A stretch of DNA of 64,000 nt from Loktanella sp. UBA3435 (GCA_002378665.1 DFSO01000020.1:1-64000); one strand, 5' to 3'; counted from the stretch's first letter, positions 47,612 to 56,621 are shown. Notes: generated by a model not told the origin, from the sequence alone. Translations and numbers: made by a program.

Positions 47612-48472
47612 ATGACAAAAACACTTCTCTCCTTTGGGCACGGCTATTCTGCCCGCGCCTTGTCTCGTATTCTCCTCCCACAGGATTGGCGGATCATCGG
47701 CACGACACGTGACGAGGACAAGGCGGTGCGCTTAATGAACGAGGGGGTCGAGCCGCGCATTTGGCCTGGCGCGGACATGATACCAGCGCTAAACGCCGCG
47801 ACACATATCCTCATCTCGGCTGGGCCAGACGACGCGGGAGACCCCATTTTGGCACAATTAGAGACTGAAATCGCCGCACGGGCGGACCAATTCGAATGGG
47901 TCGGTTACCTGTCAACAACAGGCGTTTACGGCGACCACAATGGCGACTGGGTCGACGAAGAAACACCGCTCACCCCTGCCACCAAACGCGGCATCGCGCG
48001 GGTTGAGGCAGAAGCTGCATGGCAAGCCATCCCTGATTTGCCACTCCATATCTTTCGCCTTGCAGGCATCTACGGCCCAGGTCGCGGCCCTTTCGCCAAG
48101 GTGCGCAACGGCACCGCGCGACGGATCATAAAACAAGGGCAAGTGTTCAGCCGAACGCACGTCGCCGACATCGCCCGCATCCTCGCCGCATCAATCAAAA
48201 AGCCCAATATAGGGTCGATTTATAACGTCTGCGACAACGATCCAGCACCGCCCGAAGACGTCATTGCCTATGCCGCAGAATTGCTCGGCATGCCGATCCC
48301 TGAGGCGATTGATTACGAGACCGCAGACATGACCCCGATGGCGCGCAGTTTCTACGCTGAGAGCAAAAAAGTGCGAAACGACAAAATCAAGACCGAACTC
48401 GGCGTGGAGCTTCTTTATCCCGATTACAAAACAGGGCTGAAAGCTCTACTTGCGCGAGAAGTCGAGGGCTAA
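47612..48472 (+). CDS. NAD(P)-dependent epimerase/SDR-like protein (YeeZ type)
   Basis: 286 residues with an atypical extended-SDR fold: an N-terminal nucleotide-binding region FGHGYSARALSRIL, a WVGYLSTTGVYGDHNGDWV segment with the Tyr-containing motif, RLAGIYGPGRGPF near residue 150 and a C-terminal substrate domain. YeeZ-like proteins have no firmly known reaction. The gene is at the end of the CoA-ester operon, six bases after the CaiD-like gene, but similar genes are often independent of their neighbours. Confidence 0.8.
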   Translation: MTKTLLSFGHGYSARALSRILLPQDWRIIGTTRDEDKAVRLMNEGVEPRIWPGADMIPALNAATHILISAGPDDAGDPILAQLETEIAARADQFEWVGYLSTTGVYGDHNGDWVDEETPLTPATKRGIARVEAEAAWQAIPDLPLHIFRLAGIYGPGRGPFAKVRNGTARRIIKQGQVFSRTHVADIARILAASIKKPNIGSIYNVCDNDPAPPEDVIAYAAELLGMPIPEAIDYETADMTPMARSFYAESKKVRNDKIKTELGVELLYPDYKTGLKALLAREVEG

Positions 48473-48544
48473 AGACCGCATCCCGCCTTGCCGTTGGTCC
48501 CTTGGGCAACCATATGATGACCGTAGCAATTTGGGGCCTTCGAT

Positions 48545-49318
48545 ATGTCATTTCGTCAAAAAACCGCAGCCTTTCTCGATAGACCAGTGGTTCGGCGGAG
48601 TTTGCTCGCGATCATTATCGCGAACGCGGTCCTCTTGGGGCTTGAGACCTCCGAACACATCATGGCGCAAGGGGGCGGGTTGATAGTCGCACTGGATACA
48701 CTCTGCCTTGCGATCTTCACACTTGAGATCGGCGCGAAAATCTATGCTCAACGATCCCAGTTCGTTCGTAACGGATGGAACATCTTCGACTTCATTATCG
48801 TCGGCGTCGCTTTTGTGCCGGGGGCACAAGGGTTCTCTGTGCTGCGAGCCTTGCGCATCTTGCGAGTCTTAAGGGTGATCTCGGTCGCGCCATCCCTTCG
48901 CCGCGTTGTCGAAGGCTTCATCACGGCCCTTCCTGGCATGGGGTCCGTATTCCTACTTATGGGTTTGCTGTTTTACATCGGCGCTGTGATGACGACCAAA
49001 CTCTTTGGCGCGTCATTCCCTGAGTGGTTCGGCACACTTGGACGCTCTGGCTATACGCTTTTCCAGATCATGACGCTTGAGAGTTGGTCGATGGGCATCG
49101 TGCGCCCTGTCATGGACGTTTACCCCTATGCTTGGGTTTTCTTCTTGCCGTTCATCTTGGTCACCACATTTGCGGTCGTGAATCTTCTCGTCGGCCTGAT
49201 CGTGAACTCCATGCAAGACGCGCATCACCAAGAAGACGTCGCAGCAACTGACGCCCACCGCGACGAAGTTATGGCCAAGTTGGTTGCAATCGAAGAACGG
49301 CTAAACGCGTTAAAGTAG
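48545..49318 (+). CDS. Voltage-gated sodium channel (NaChBac/NavMs family)
   Basis: 257-residue single-domain channel that assembles as a tetramer. Six membrane segments are recognisable: the S4 voltage sensor LRALRILRVLRVISVAPSLRR near residue 100 with regularly spaced arginines, the pore helix and selectivity filter FQIMTLESWSMGI near 177 (TLESWS gives sodium selectivity), and S6 followed by a short C-terminal helix (MAKLVAIEERLNALK) that would form the coiled-coil. The pore region is very close to that of NavMs. In marine bacteria such channels are linked to motility, pH and sodium balance. The RBS is weak. The gene ends three bases from convergent dxs. Confidence 0.94.
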   Translation: MSFRQKTAAFLDRPVVRRSLLAIIIANAVLLGLETSEHIMAQGGGLIVALDTLCLAIFTLEIGAKIYAQRSQFVRNGWNIFDFIIVGVAFVPGAQGFSVLRALRILRVLRVISVAPSLRRVVEGFITALPGMGSVFLLMGLLFYIGAVMTTKLFGASFPEWFGTLGRSGYTLFQIMTLESWSMGIVRPVMDVYPYAWVFFLPFILVTTFAVVNLLVGLIVNSMQDAHHQEDVAATDAHRDEVMAKLVAIEERLNALK

Positions 49319-49321
49319 ATC

Positions 49322-51232
49322 CTAAGCCCGCTTCCCCAAAACCGCGACGCCCAAGACTTCGAGCACTTTCTTCTCGATGTCTTCGGCGTTCAGTCCCGCC
49401 ATGTCATACATATCGCGCGGGCTGGATTGGTCGATAAACGTATCGGGCAACACCATCGAGCGGAATTTCAGGCCGTGATCAAACACGCCTTCATCTGCCA
49501 GCAATTGCGCCACATGAGACCCAAAACCGCCAACAGCGCCTTCTTCAATACAAATCAACGCCTCGTGGTCAGCCGCCAGTTTTAGGATCATCTCGCGATC
49601 AAGCGGTTTCGCAAAACGCGCATCGGCAATCGTTGGCGTGATCCCCTTCGCAGAGAGCGCCTCGGCCGCAGCCTCAACCTCTTGCAAACGCGTCCCAAAA
49701 GACAGGATCGCAACGCGTTTACCCTCACGGATCATGCGCCCGTTGCCGATTTCCAGCAATTCAGGTTCGGCGGGCATCTCAACACCCACACCTTCGCCAC
49801 GCGGGAAGCGAAACGCAATCGGGCCGTCATCATAGGCCGCAGCGGTGGCAACCATCCGCACTAATTCGGCCTCGTCAGCGGCGGCCATCACCACCATCCC
49901 AGGCAGGTTCGCCATGAACGCGATATCAAACGCGCCCGCATGGGTCGCACCATCAGCACCCACAAGGCCTGCACGATCAATCGCAAAGCGGACGGGCAAA
50001 CGCTGGATCGCGACATCGTGGACAACTTGATCGTAACCCCGTTGCAAGAACGTCGAATAAAGCGCGCAAAATGGCTTCATCCCGCCAGCAGCGAGACCTG
50101 CCGAAAACGTCACCGCATGCTGCTCTGCAATGCCCACATCAAAGCAACGGCTCGCATAGCGCTCCATAAATTTATTCAGCCCCGTACCATCAGGCATCGC
50201 GGCAGTCACAGCGCATATTTTAGGGTCTAATGCTGCGTATTTCAGCAAAGTATCGGCAAAAACACTTGTATAAGACGGCGCGTTAGACGGCGCAGATTTC
50301 TGCTCGCCCGTTACCACATTAAACTTGCCCGTCGCATGACCACGATCACGCGCCTTTTCGGCAGGGCCATAACCTTTACCTTTTTTCGTGATCGCATGGA
50401 TCATAATCGGGCCGGTTGCGCGGTCTTTGACAGTGCGCAGAACCTGCAACAACTGCTCCATATCGTGACCGTCAATTGGCCCCAGATAGGAAAAACCCAG
50501 CTCTTCAAACAGCGTGCCACCAACAGTCATATGCTTGACCATGTCCTTGGCACGACGCGCGCCCTCACGGAACGGCTCTGGCAAAAGGGAAACGGCACCC
50601 TTGGCCGCTGCCTTCAATTCCTGAAACGGCTCACCTGCGTAAAGACGGCTCAAATAAGATGACATCGCCCCAACTGGCGGCGCAATCGACATCTCGTTAT
50701 CGTTCAAAATCACAATCAACCGCTTGCCCAAATGGCCCGCATTATTCATCGCCTCGTAAGCCATGCCAGCCGACATCGACCCGTCACCGATCACAGCAAT
50801 CGCATCGCCGCTGTCGCCACCCAGATCACGGGCAACGGCAAAGCCCAAAGCCGCCGAAATCGACGTACTCGAATGCGCCGCACCAAACGGATCATAGGGG
50901 CTCTCGGACCGTTTCGTGAATCCAGACAACCCATCTTTCATCCGCAGCGTGCGGATACGATCCCTGCGTCCCGTCAAAATCTTATGCGGATAACACTGGT
51001 GCGACACGTCCCAAATGATTTTGTCCTTTGGTGTATCAAACACGGCATGCAGTGCGACAGTCAGCTCAACGACCCCAAGCCCAGCGCCCAAATGGCCGCC
51101 CGTGACAGACACCGCCGAAATCGTCTCGGCCCGAACCTCATCCGCCAGCTTGCGCAAATCGCGGTCACTCAGCGTTTTCATATCCGCAGGGGATTGAATG
51201 CGGTCCAAAATCGGGGTCACTGGATTGGTCAT
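49322..51232 (-). CDS. dxs: 1-deoxy-D-xylulose-5-phosphate synthase
   Basis: TDP-dependent first enzyme of the MEP isoprenoid pathway, joining pyruvate and glyceraldehyde 3-phosphate. 636 residues: [16 protein letters not shown] near residue 75, the thiamine-binding motif [18 protein letters not shown] near 149, catalytic region [15 protein letters not shown] near 367, and [15 protein letters not shown] near 425. It follows ispA by nine bases in the HDAC-xseB-ispA-dxs series common to Rhodobacterales. Confidence 0.97.
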   Translation of the reverse strand: MTNPVTPILDRIQSPADMKTLSDRDLRKLADEVRAETISAVSVTGGHLGAGLGVVELTVALHAVFDTPKDKIIWDVSHQCYPHKILTGRRDRIRTLRMKDGLSGFTKRSESPYDPFGAAHSSTSISAALGFAVARDLGGDSGDAIAVIGDGSMSAGMAYEAMNNAGHLGKRLIVILNDNEMSIAPPVGAMSSYLSRLYAGEPFQELKAAAKGAVSLLPEPFREGARRAKDMVKHMTVGGTLFEELGFSYLGPIDGHDMEQLLQVLRTVKDRATGPIMIHAITKKGKGYGPAEKARDRGHATGKFNVVTGEQKSAPSNAPSYTSVFADTLLKYAALDPKICAVTAAMPDGTGLNKFMERYASRCFDVGIAEQHAVTFSAGLAAGGMKPFCALYSTFLQRGYDQVVHDVAIQRLPVRFAIDRAGLVGADGATHAGAFDIAFMANLPGMVVMAAADEAELVRMVATAAAYDDGPIAFRFPRGEGVGVEMPAEPELLEIGNGRMIREGKRVAILSFGTRLQEVEAAAEALSAKGITPTIADARFAKPLDREMILKLAADHEALICIEEGAVGGFGSHVAQLLADEGVFDHGLKFRSMVLPDTFIDQSSPRDMYDMAGLNAEDIEKKVLEVLGVAVLGKRA

Positions 51233-51241
51233 ATCGGCCTC

Positions 51242-52156
51242 TTACTTTCGACGGGCGATAACAAAGCGCGCCGCCTCTTTCAATGTCTCGGCCTCATCAC
51301 CATAACACGATAAGCGGTCACATGCCTCTGCGACCAATTCAGCCGCGCGATCCTTGGCACCCTGAAGACCCAAAAGCGTGACAAACGTGGCCTTTCCAGC
51401 ATCGGCATCCTTACCAACAGCCTTGCCCACCTCAGCCGCATCGCCCTCAACATCAAGCACGTCATCGGCAATCTGAAACGCAAGCCCAAGACACTCGCCG
51501 TAGACATCCAGCGGGTCGTTATGCAGGCCGGCCATACGCGGCCCAACCATCGCGGACCAACGGATTAATGCGCCAGTTTTGCCAGCTTGCAGCTTTGTGA
51601 TTTCATCAAGAGTTAACGGCGCATCCGCAGTCTCGGCGGCAATGTCCATCGCCTGCCCACCGACCATGCCATGCGCACCCGCAGCGATCGCGAGCGTCGC
51701 CGACAAATTCAACCGTGCCTCGACGGGGCAACCCACTTGCGCGATCAGCTGAAACGCCAAAGCTTGCAATGCATCACCAGCAAGCACGGCGGTCGCCTCG
51801 TCCCACTTTCTATGAACAGTTGGCTGACCACGACGCAGATCGTCATCGTCCATACAGGGCAGATCGTCATGCACCAGCGAATAGGCATGCAATGCCTCAA
51901 TCGCACCAGCGGCGGCACCCGAACGAACGCTATCAAACCCATGTAACCGCGCAGACTCCATCGCCAAAAAGGCACGAAGCCCCTTACCGCCCGCTGTCGC
52001 ATATTTCATCGCATCGGGGATCGACCCTCTCAGGGTCGAGAGGTGAAATTCGATGTTCCACTGCGCAGACTCCGCCGCATTCGCCAAAGCCTCTACAAAT
52101 GGCTTTCGAGTCAAATCAACTATCCGCTCGACGTTAAAGTGGGGCAGATCAGGCAT
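51242..52156 (-). CDS. ispA: Polyprenyl (farnesyl) diphosphate synthase
   Basis: 304-residue trans-prenyl transferase: first aspartate-rich motif DDLPCMDDDDLRRG near residue 95, second DDVLDVEGD near 235, and GKGLRAFL near 53. It condenses IPP and DMAPP to farnesyl diphosphate. The start at 52156 (overlapping the xseB stop by eight bases) gives the expected N-terminus; a longer frame to 52192 lies inside xseB. Geranylgeranyl synthase activity is a less likely alternative. Confidence 0.94.
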   Translation of the reverse strand: MPDLPHFNVERIVDLTRKPFVEALANAAESAQWNIEFHLSTLRGSIPDAMKYATAGGKGLRAFLAMESARLHGFDSVRSGAAAGAIEALHAYSLVHDDLPCMDDDDLRRGQPTVHRKWDEATAVLAGDALQALAFQLIAQVGCPVEARLNLSATLAIAAGAHGMVGGQAMDIAAETADAPLTLDEITKLQAGKTGALIRWSAMVGPRMAGLHNDPLDVYGECLGLAFQIADDVLDVEGDAAEVGKAVGKDADAGKATFVTLLGLQGAKDRAAELVAEACDRLSCYGDEAETLKEAARFVIARRK

Positions 52157-52385
52157 CCAGAGGCGCAGTCCCAGTAGCATTGCCGTCACCATCCAGGGTC
52201 AGCTTGGCAACCTTCTCTTCGGCTTCCTTCAACTTGTCCTGACACCGCTTGCGCAAGGCAGCTCCACGCTCATACAGCGCGATACTTTCATCAAGCGCGA
52301 CATCGCCGCGCTCCAACTGGCCCACGACTTTTTCCAACTCGGCAATCGCCTGTTCAAAGCTTAGGGCGTCAACTGCTTCTGACAT
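52149..52385 (-). CDS. xseB: Exodeoxyribonuclease VII small subunit
   Basis: 78 residues with the XseB helical pattern (FEQAIAELEKVVGQLERGDVALDESIALYERG). It forms ExoVII with several copies per XseA, which is not in this window. It overlaps the upstream HDAC gene by 25 bases and downstream ispA by eight. Confidence 0.95.
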   Translation of the reverse strand: MSEAVDALSFEQAIAELEKVVGQLERGDVALDESIALYERGAALRKRCQDKLKEAEEKVAKLTLDGDGNATGTAPLDA

Positions 52386-53305
52386 GTCGATCTCTCCTTC
52401 AAAACGTTCACATGTGCGGCGGCGCTCGCCCCCAATGCGGCCAAATCATAGCCGCCTTCTAGGCTAGATACCATGCGACCTTTGCAATGACGATCCGCAA
52501 GATCGCACAACTTTTCAGTGATCCACGTAAAGTCATCTTCAACCAAATTCATCCCCGCCAGTGGATCATCGCGATGTGCATCAAATCCTGCCGAGATGAT
52601 CAGAAGTTCAGGAGAAAACGCATCAACACGCGGCAGCACAACACGCTCCATGACCTCCCGAAACGCCTTTGAGCCAGCGCCATCTGGCAGCGGACAGTTC
52701 AGAACATTGCCAACACCAGTCTCATGCGCGGCACCTGTTCCGGGATACAGCGGGCTTTGATGTGTCGAGCAAAACAAAATGCGCGGATCGTCCTCGACCA
52801 GATCCTGCGTGCCATTGCCGTGGTGCACGTCGAAATCCACAATCGCCACGCGCTTTAACCCGTGGTGGTCCAGCGCATGTTTCGCCGCAATCGCGACATT
52901 GCCAAAGAAACAAAATCCCATCGCGGTCTCGCGCTCTGCATGGTGACCAGGTGGGCGCATCGCGACAAAAGCGTTTTGCACTTCACCCTCCATCACCAGA
53001 TCAACCGCCCTTACAACACCACCTACACAGCGAAACGCAGCCTCTAACGTGCCAACAGACATATGCGTATCAGCATCGAGGGACCGCCAGCCGCTCTCGG
53101 GGGCAGCGTTGCGAATAGTTTGGATATGCGCCGTTGGGTGGGCACGCAGAATATCATCTTCAGCGCCCATCGGCGCCTTCACACGGCGCAAGTCCATGTC
53201 CTTAAGCGCCCCCAAAACCGCATCCAAGCGCGCGACCTGTTCAGGATGGCCCGGAGGCGTCACATGATCAAAACAGGCGTCGTGTGTAATAAGAGCGGTG
53301 GCCAT
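52361..53305 (-). CDS. Histone deacetylase family protein (class II type)
   Basis: 314 residues of the arginase/deacetylase fold: RPPGHHAERETAMGFCFFGN with the catalytic His pair near residue 125, zinc ligands in DFDVHHGNGT near 167 and SAGFDAHRDDPLAG near 250, and the transition-state region LEGGYD near 290. Bacterial members remove acetyl groups from small amines (such as acetylpolyamines) or proteins; the substrate is unknown. First gene of the HDAC-xseB-ispA-dxs run. Confidence 0.92.
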   Translation of the reverse strand: MATALITHDACFDHVTPPGHPEQVARLDAVLGALKDMDLRRVKAPMGAEDDILRAHPTAHIQTIRNAAPESGWRSLDADTHMSVGTLEAAFRCVGGVVRAVDLVMEGEVQNAFVAMRPPGHHAERETAMGFCFFGNVAIAAKHALDHHGLKRVAIVDFDVHHGNGTQDLVEDDPRILFCSTHQSPLYPGTGAAHETGVGNVLNCPLPDGAGSKAFREVMERVVLPRVDAFSPELLIISAGFDAHRDDPLAGMNLVEDDFTWITEKLCDLADRHCKGRMVSSLEGGYDLAALGASAAAHVNVLKERSTCQKQLTP

Positions 53306-53378
53306 TTGTTATTTCCTCGATGACTGACACAAAGTATCTATCATCGATCTGAAAACCGCCACCACCCCGTCGTAGATT

Positions 53379-53906
53379 TTAGCTGTTTTCGTCCTGACAT
53401 TCGAGAGCGGCCTCAAGGCCAACCATCGTGCCACCAAGATCAATCGTCATCACAACACCATTGGCGTTTGAGAGTTCCATCGTCTGACGGGCAGCAATAT
53501 CCCACAGGAAATCTTCGCTGTCGAAATAGATGTCAGCACCCGGAACACCTTCAAGATACATTCCTGTCGCAGTGCCATCATAAATTTCACCATCCAAGGC
53601 GAAAGTCACATCATAAGAGGCACCCTCTTCGATATCGCCCCACGCTTCGTTAAACGCAGTGAGATATCCCTCAGTGACATTCAGATCAAAACCGATACGG
53701 ACGATTGAGCCGTCTTGATAAGCCGCTTGAATCAAGCACCCGTCGCCAAGGGAAGGATCAACCAAAACATCCCAACCACCAGCTTCGCCCCAATACTCTA
53801 GGGATTGGGCAGCTGAAGGCCCAGCACTTGTCAACGCAACCGCAACTACGGCAAATATCGCCTTGGAATTTTTCGTGATTTTCTCTCCAGTGTTATATTC
53901 CAACAT
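53379..53906 (-). CDS. Secreted hypothetical protein
   Basis: Up to 175 residues with a signal peptide (AIFAVVAVALTSAGPSAAQ) and an acidic mature domain beginning LEYWGEAGGWDVLVDPSLGDGC, with cysteines near both ends of the mature part. I do not recognise a family with confidence. The start is odd: the only ATG (53906) lies in a palindrome without RBS, while a good GGAGAG sits just before an in-frame ATC codon at 53879, so initiation at ATC or a lost ATG should be considered. Confidence 0.72.
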   Translation of the reverse strand: MLEYNTGEKITKNSKAIFAVVAVALTSAGPSAAQSLEYWGEAGGWDVLVDPSLGDGCLIQAAYQDGSIVRIGFDLNVTEGYLTAFNEAWGDIEEGASYDVTFALDGEIYDGTATGMYLEGVPGADIYFDSEDFLWDIAARQTMELSNANGVVMTIDLGGTMVGLEAALECQDENS

Positions 53907-53910
53907 TGGA
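53899..53910. promoter_or_regulatory. Short palindrome at the start of the secreted hypothetical gene
   Basis: TCCAA-CA-TTGGA, with arms perfectly symmetric. The overlapping 9-mer ATTCCAACA (53897-53905) recurs in the palindrome upstream of petP (55219-55227). Whether PetP or PetR binds either site is unknown. Confidence 0.3.
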
Positions 53911-53960
53911 GTATGTTCCGCGACAGATCAAAGCCAATCGACCCGCGCGTAACCTTTTAG

Positions 53961-54662
53961 TCAGTCCGCGACCAGCATATAACCCTCGCCGCGCACGGTC
54001 TGCAAATAGCGCGGCTGTTTTGGATCGGCCTCAATCTTGCGGCGCAACCGCGTAATCTGCACATCAACGGCCCGCTCTTGGGTCTGACTGCCAGAACGGC
54101 TCAATTCCTCTACCAATTTGCCACGGCTAATCGGGGTCGCAGGGGCGGCGGAGAATATCTTCATCAACTGACCTTCAGTCGATGTCAGGCGCACCTGAAC
54201 ATCGCCCTCCCACATCTCGCCGCGCTCGATATCATACCGCACAGGGCCAAGGTTCAACACCTTTGGTGCAACCACCGCAGGTTCGGCCATCGGCACACGG
54301 CGCAAAATCGCGTTAATCCGCAGCAGCAATTCCTTCGGCTCAAACGGCTTTGCCAGATAATCATCTGCGCCCGCTTCCAGCCCAGAAATCCGATCACCGG
54401 TCTCGGCCTTGGCCGTCAGCAACATAATTGGGGTCGTTATCTTTTGGCGCAAATCACGGCACAGCGTGACCCCATCTTCTCCGGGCATCATCACGTCAAG
54501 CACGATCAGATCGAACTCCAACCCCGACAAAATACACCGCGCATGGGCCGCATCACGTGCCGTCGTCACCAGAAAGCCAGAGCGCACCAGAAACTTCTGC
54601 AACAGGCACCGAATACGCTCGTCGTCGTCAACAATCAGCAAATGTGCGTCGTCAGCCATCAT
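53961..54662 (-). CDS. petR: Response regulator PetR (OmpR family)
   Basis: 233 residues: receiver domain with acidic pocket LLIVDDDER and phosphoacceptor Asp in LIVLDVMMPGEDG near residue 56, Thr/Lys switch (TAKAETG, YLAKPFEPKE), and an OmpR-type winged helix at the C-terminus (RAVDVQITRLRRKIE, RTVRGEGYML). In Rhodobacter capsulatus petR lies with petP and is required for cytochrome bc1 expression and growth. No histidine kinase gene is adjacent here; the partner gene is the MarR-type petP, whose stop overlaps the petR ATG by four bases. Confidence 0.85.
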   Translation of the reverse strand: MMADDAHLLIVDDDERIRCLLQKFLVRSGFLVTTARDAAHARCILSGLEFDLIVLDVMMPGEDGVTLCRDLRQKITTPIMLLTAKAETGDRISGLEAGADDYLAKPFEPKELLLRINAILRRVPMAEPAVVAPKVLNLGPVRYDIERGEMWEGDVQVRLTSTEGQLMKIFSAAPATPISRGKLVEELSRSGSQTQERAVDVQITRLRRKIEADPKQPRYLQTVRGEGYMLVAD

Positions 54663-55165
54663 TCTGGTCTATCCTTCATCGCCCTATAGTGGTGGCGCAT
54701 TTCTTCATCCATCATCGCTTCAAGCACTTCGCGGAACCCCGCAACCGCCTCAGGGCCCGCCGCCCGATACGCCGACCGCATGCGGTCCCGCTGCGCATCC
54801 GACAACTCCCGCTCAAGCGCAGCGCCCGCGTCCGTCAAATGCAAATGACGTTCACGCTTATCCGCCTTACCAACCGTGCTCGACACTAAACCGTCCGCGA
54901 TCAAACTGCGCAACACACGATTAAGCGATTGTTTTGTAACACCCAGAATTGCCAGCAGATTATTCACCGTCGTCCCTGGACTGCGATGAATGAAATGCAC
55001 CGCACGGTGATGCGCGCGGCCGTAAGCCTTCGTCGCCAAAATGCGGTCAGGATCGGCAGTAAACCCGCGGTAGGCAAAGAACATCGCCTCGATACCAATA
55101 CGGACCTGCTCGTCTGTCAAAAACAGCAGGCTTTGCCCCATCGTTGGTTGTCCGCTTTGGGCCAT
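54659..55165 (-). CDS. petP: MarR-family regulator PetP
   Basis: 168 residues: MarR winged helix (NNLLAILGVTKQSLNRVLRSLIADGLV, then DKRERHLHLTDAG) flanked by dimerisation helices. PetP in R. capsulatus is co-transcribed with petR. The start at 55165 has GAGGAA upstream; the frame is open to 55198 but without RBS. A palindrome (TTGTTG-N6-CAACAA) 46 bases upstream is a candidate autoregulatory site. Divergent from ilvE. Confidence 0.83.
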   Translation of the reverse strand: MAQSGQPTMGQSLLFLTDEQVRIGIEAMFFAYRGFTADPDRILATKAYGRAHHRAVHFIHRSPGTTVNNLLAILGVTKQSLNRVLRSLIADGLVSSTVGKADKRERHLHLTDAGAALERELSDAQRDRMRSAYRAAGPEAVAGFREVLEAMMDEEMRHHYRAMKDRPE

Positions 55166-55210
55166 TACACCGTTCCTCGCAACTATCCTGCCGATCACAA
55201 TACGTCAGCT

Positions 55211-55228
55211 TTGTTGACATTCCAACAA
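55211..55228. promoter_or_regulatory. Candidate MarR-type operator between petP and ilvE
   Basis: TTGTTG-ACATTC-CAACAA: perfect 6-base arms with a 6-base centre, a usual MarR-family operator geometry. It overlaps a TTGACA -35-like box for ilvE and lies 46 bases before the petP ATG, so one factor could control both directions. Confidence 0.45.
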
Positions 55229-55242
55229 TCAAGCGCTAGCAA
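55214..55242 (+). promoter_or_regulatory. Possible ilvE promoter
   Basis: TTGACA (55214-55219) is a perfect -35 box; TAGCAA (55237-55242) after 17 bases is a weak -10. The leader would be about 70 bases. Confidence 0.4.
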
Positions 55243-55320
55243 AATCAGGAATTATCGCAACTTTATGTCCGAAACGGACCTATCTGCGACACTATTGCAA
55301 ATCAATGCGGGAGAAGACCA

Positions 55321-56190
55321 ATGGCTGGTGCATATGACGACAGAGACGGCAAAATCTGGATGGATGGTAAACTGATTGAATGGCGCGACGCAAACGTGCA
55401 CATTCTAACCCACGCCATGCACTACGCCTCTTCCGTTTTCGAGGGCGAACGCTGCTACTCTGGCAAAATCTTCAAATCCCTAGAGCACACCAAACGCCTG
55501 CACACATCCGCAAACCTCATCGACTTTGAAATCCCGTTTTCCGTCGATGAAATCGAAGCGGCCAAAATGGAAACGCTTAAGGCAAACGGCCTTACAGACG
55601 CCTACGTGCGCCCCGTCGCATGGCGCGGTTCTGGCGAGGATATGGGCGTCGCTGCCAAACGGAACAAAGTCCACCTCGCCATCGCAGTCTGGGAATGGGG
55701 CAACTACTACGGCGACGCAAAAACCAAAGGCGCGAAACTCGACATCGCCAAATGGAAACGCCCGTCACCCGAAACCGCACCCTCCCAAGCCAAGGCCGCT
55801 GGCCTCTACATGATCGCAACCATGTCCAAACACGCAGCAGAGGCCAAAGGCTGCTCTGACGCGCTCATGTTCGACTATCGCGGCTACGTGGCAGAGGCGA
55901 CAGGCGCCAACATGTTCTTCGTGAAAAACGGCGAAGTGCACACCCCAACCCCCGACGCCTTCCTCAACGGCATCACCCGCCAAACCGTCATCGACATGCT
56001 CCGCGAGAAAGGCATCAACGTGATCGAGCGGCACATCATGCCCGAAGAACTCGAAGGCTTCGAGCAATGCTGGCTCACAGGCACCGCCGCCGAAGTCACG
56101 CCAGTCGGCCAAATCGGCGACTACAACTTTGAAGTCGGGGCCATGGCGCTGGACATTTCAGCGAGCTATGAAAAGCTGGTGCGTGTGTAA
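55321..56190 (+). CDS. ilvE: Branched-chain amino acid aminotransferase
   Basis: 289-residue fold-type IV PLP aminotransferase interconverting leucine, isoleucine and valine with their 2-oxo acids. Visible are HYASSVFEGERCY near residue 40, YVRPVAWRG near 95, the lysine region APSQAKAAGLY near 155 and GYVAEATGANMFFVKNG with the cofactor-binding Glu near 195. GGGAGAAG precedes the ATG. Alone on this strand and followed by a hairpin. Confidence 0.93.
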   Translation: MAGAYDDRDGKIWMDGKLIEWRDANVHILTHAMHYASSVFEGERCYSGKIFKSLEHTKRLHTSANLIDFEIPFSVDEIEAAKMETLKANGLTDAYVRPVAWRGSGEDMGVAAKRNKVHLAIAVWEWGNYYGDAKTKGAKLDIAKWKRPSPETAPSQAKAAGLYMIATMSKHAAEAKGCSDALMFDYRGYVAEATGANMFFVKNGEVHTPTPDAFLNGITRQTVIDMLREKGINVIERHIMPEELEGFEQCWLTGTAAEVTPVGQIGDYNFEVGAMALDISASYEKLVRV

Positions 56191-56192
56191 GC

Positions 56193-56214
56193 GGATGGGG
56201 CTTTGGCCCCATCT
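56193..56214 (+). terminator. Probable terminator of ilvE
   Basis: GATGGGG (56194-56200) pairs with CCCCATC (56207-56213) around CTTTGG, three bases after the ilvE stop. The T-rich stretch (TATTTTT) comes about 15 bases later, so efficiency is uncertain. Confidence 0.5.
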
Positions 56215-56246
56215 AACTTCAGGCCTATTTTTAACTCGACTTATAG

Positions 56247-56621
56247 CTAACTCAAGGAATCTGCGTCCAATACTGCTTCGATTTTCAGCCTTTGCGCCAC
56301 TCCAGAAATTTTGCAATTAGTCATGAACAGTCTGAAACTTTTGTCTTCATTAAGATTGAATTCAAAGACTCGACTTTTGACTAGTTCGCCTTCAATTTCC
56401 AACACCGTGACGCCGCTAAACTCTATAGATGCTTTGGTTTCGGTTATGCGCCACCAGTCAGTTTCAGGATCAATTAGACATAATTTTTCAACATGTACGG
56501 TCAGCATACTATGATCATTCGAAACATTGATGGACGTTACGTCGGCGTCGTGAAGGTCCATAAAGCGGTCCATAAAACGACAAATTTCGCCTCGCTCAAG
56601 CAGTTGAAATCGATTTTCCAT
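56247..56621 (-). CDS. Hypothetical protein, AT-rich ORFan
   Basis: 124 residues from the ATG at 56621 (start at 56642 would overlap the EamA gene). No signal peptide or membrane segment; alternating hydrophobic pattern suggests a beta-rich globular protein (SMLTVHVEKLCLI, GVTVLEIEGELVKSRVFEFNL). I recognise no family. The base composition is clearly more AT-rich than both flanks and codon use differs, suggesting recent acquisition. It lies four bases after the EamA transporter gene on the same strand. Confidence 0.6.
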   Translation of the reverse strand: MENRFQLLERGEICRFMDRFMDLHDADVTSINVSNDHSMLTVHVEKLCLIDPETDWWRITETKASIEFSGVTVLEIEGELVKSRVFEFNLNEDKSFRLFMTNCKISGVAQRLKIEAVLDADSLS

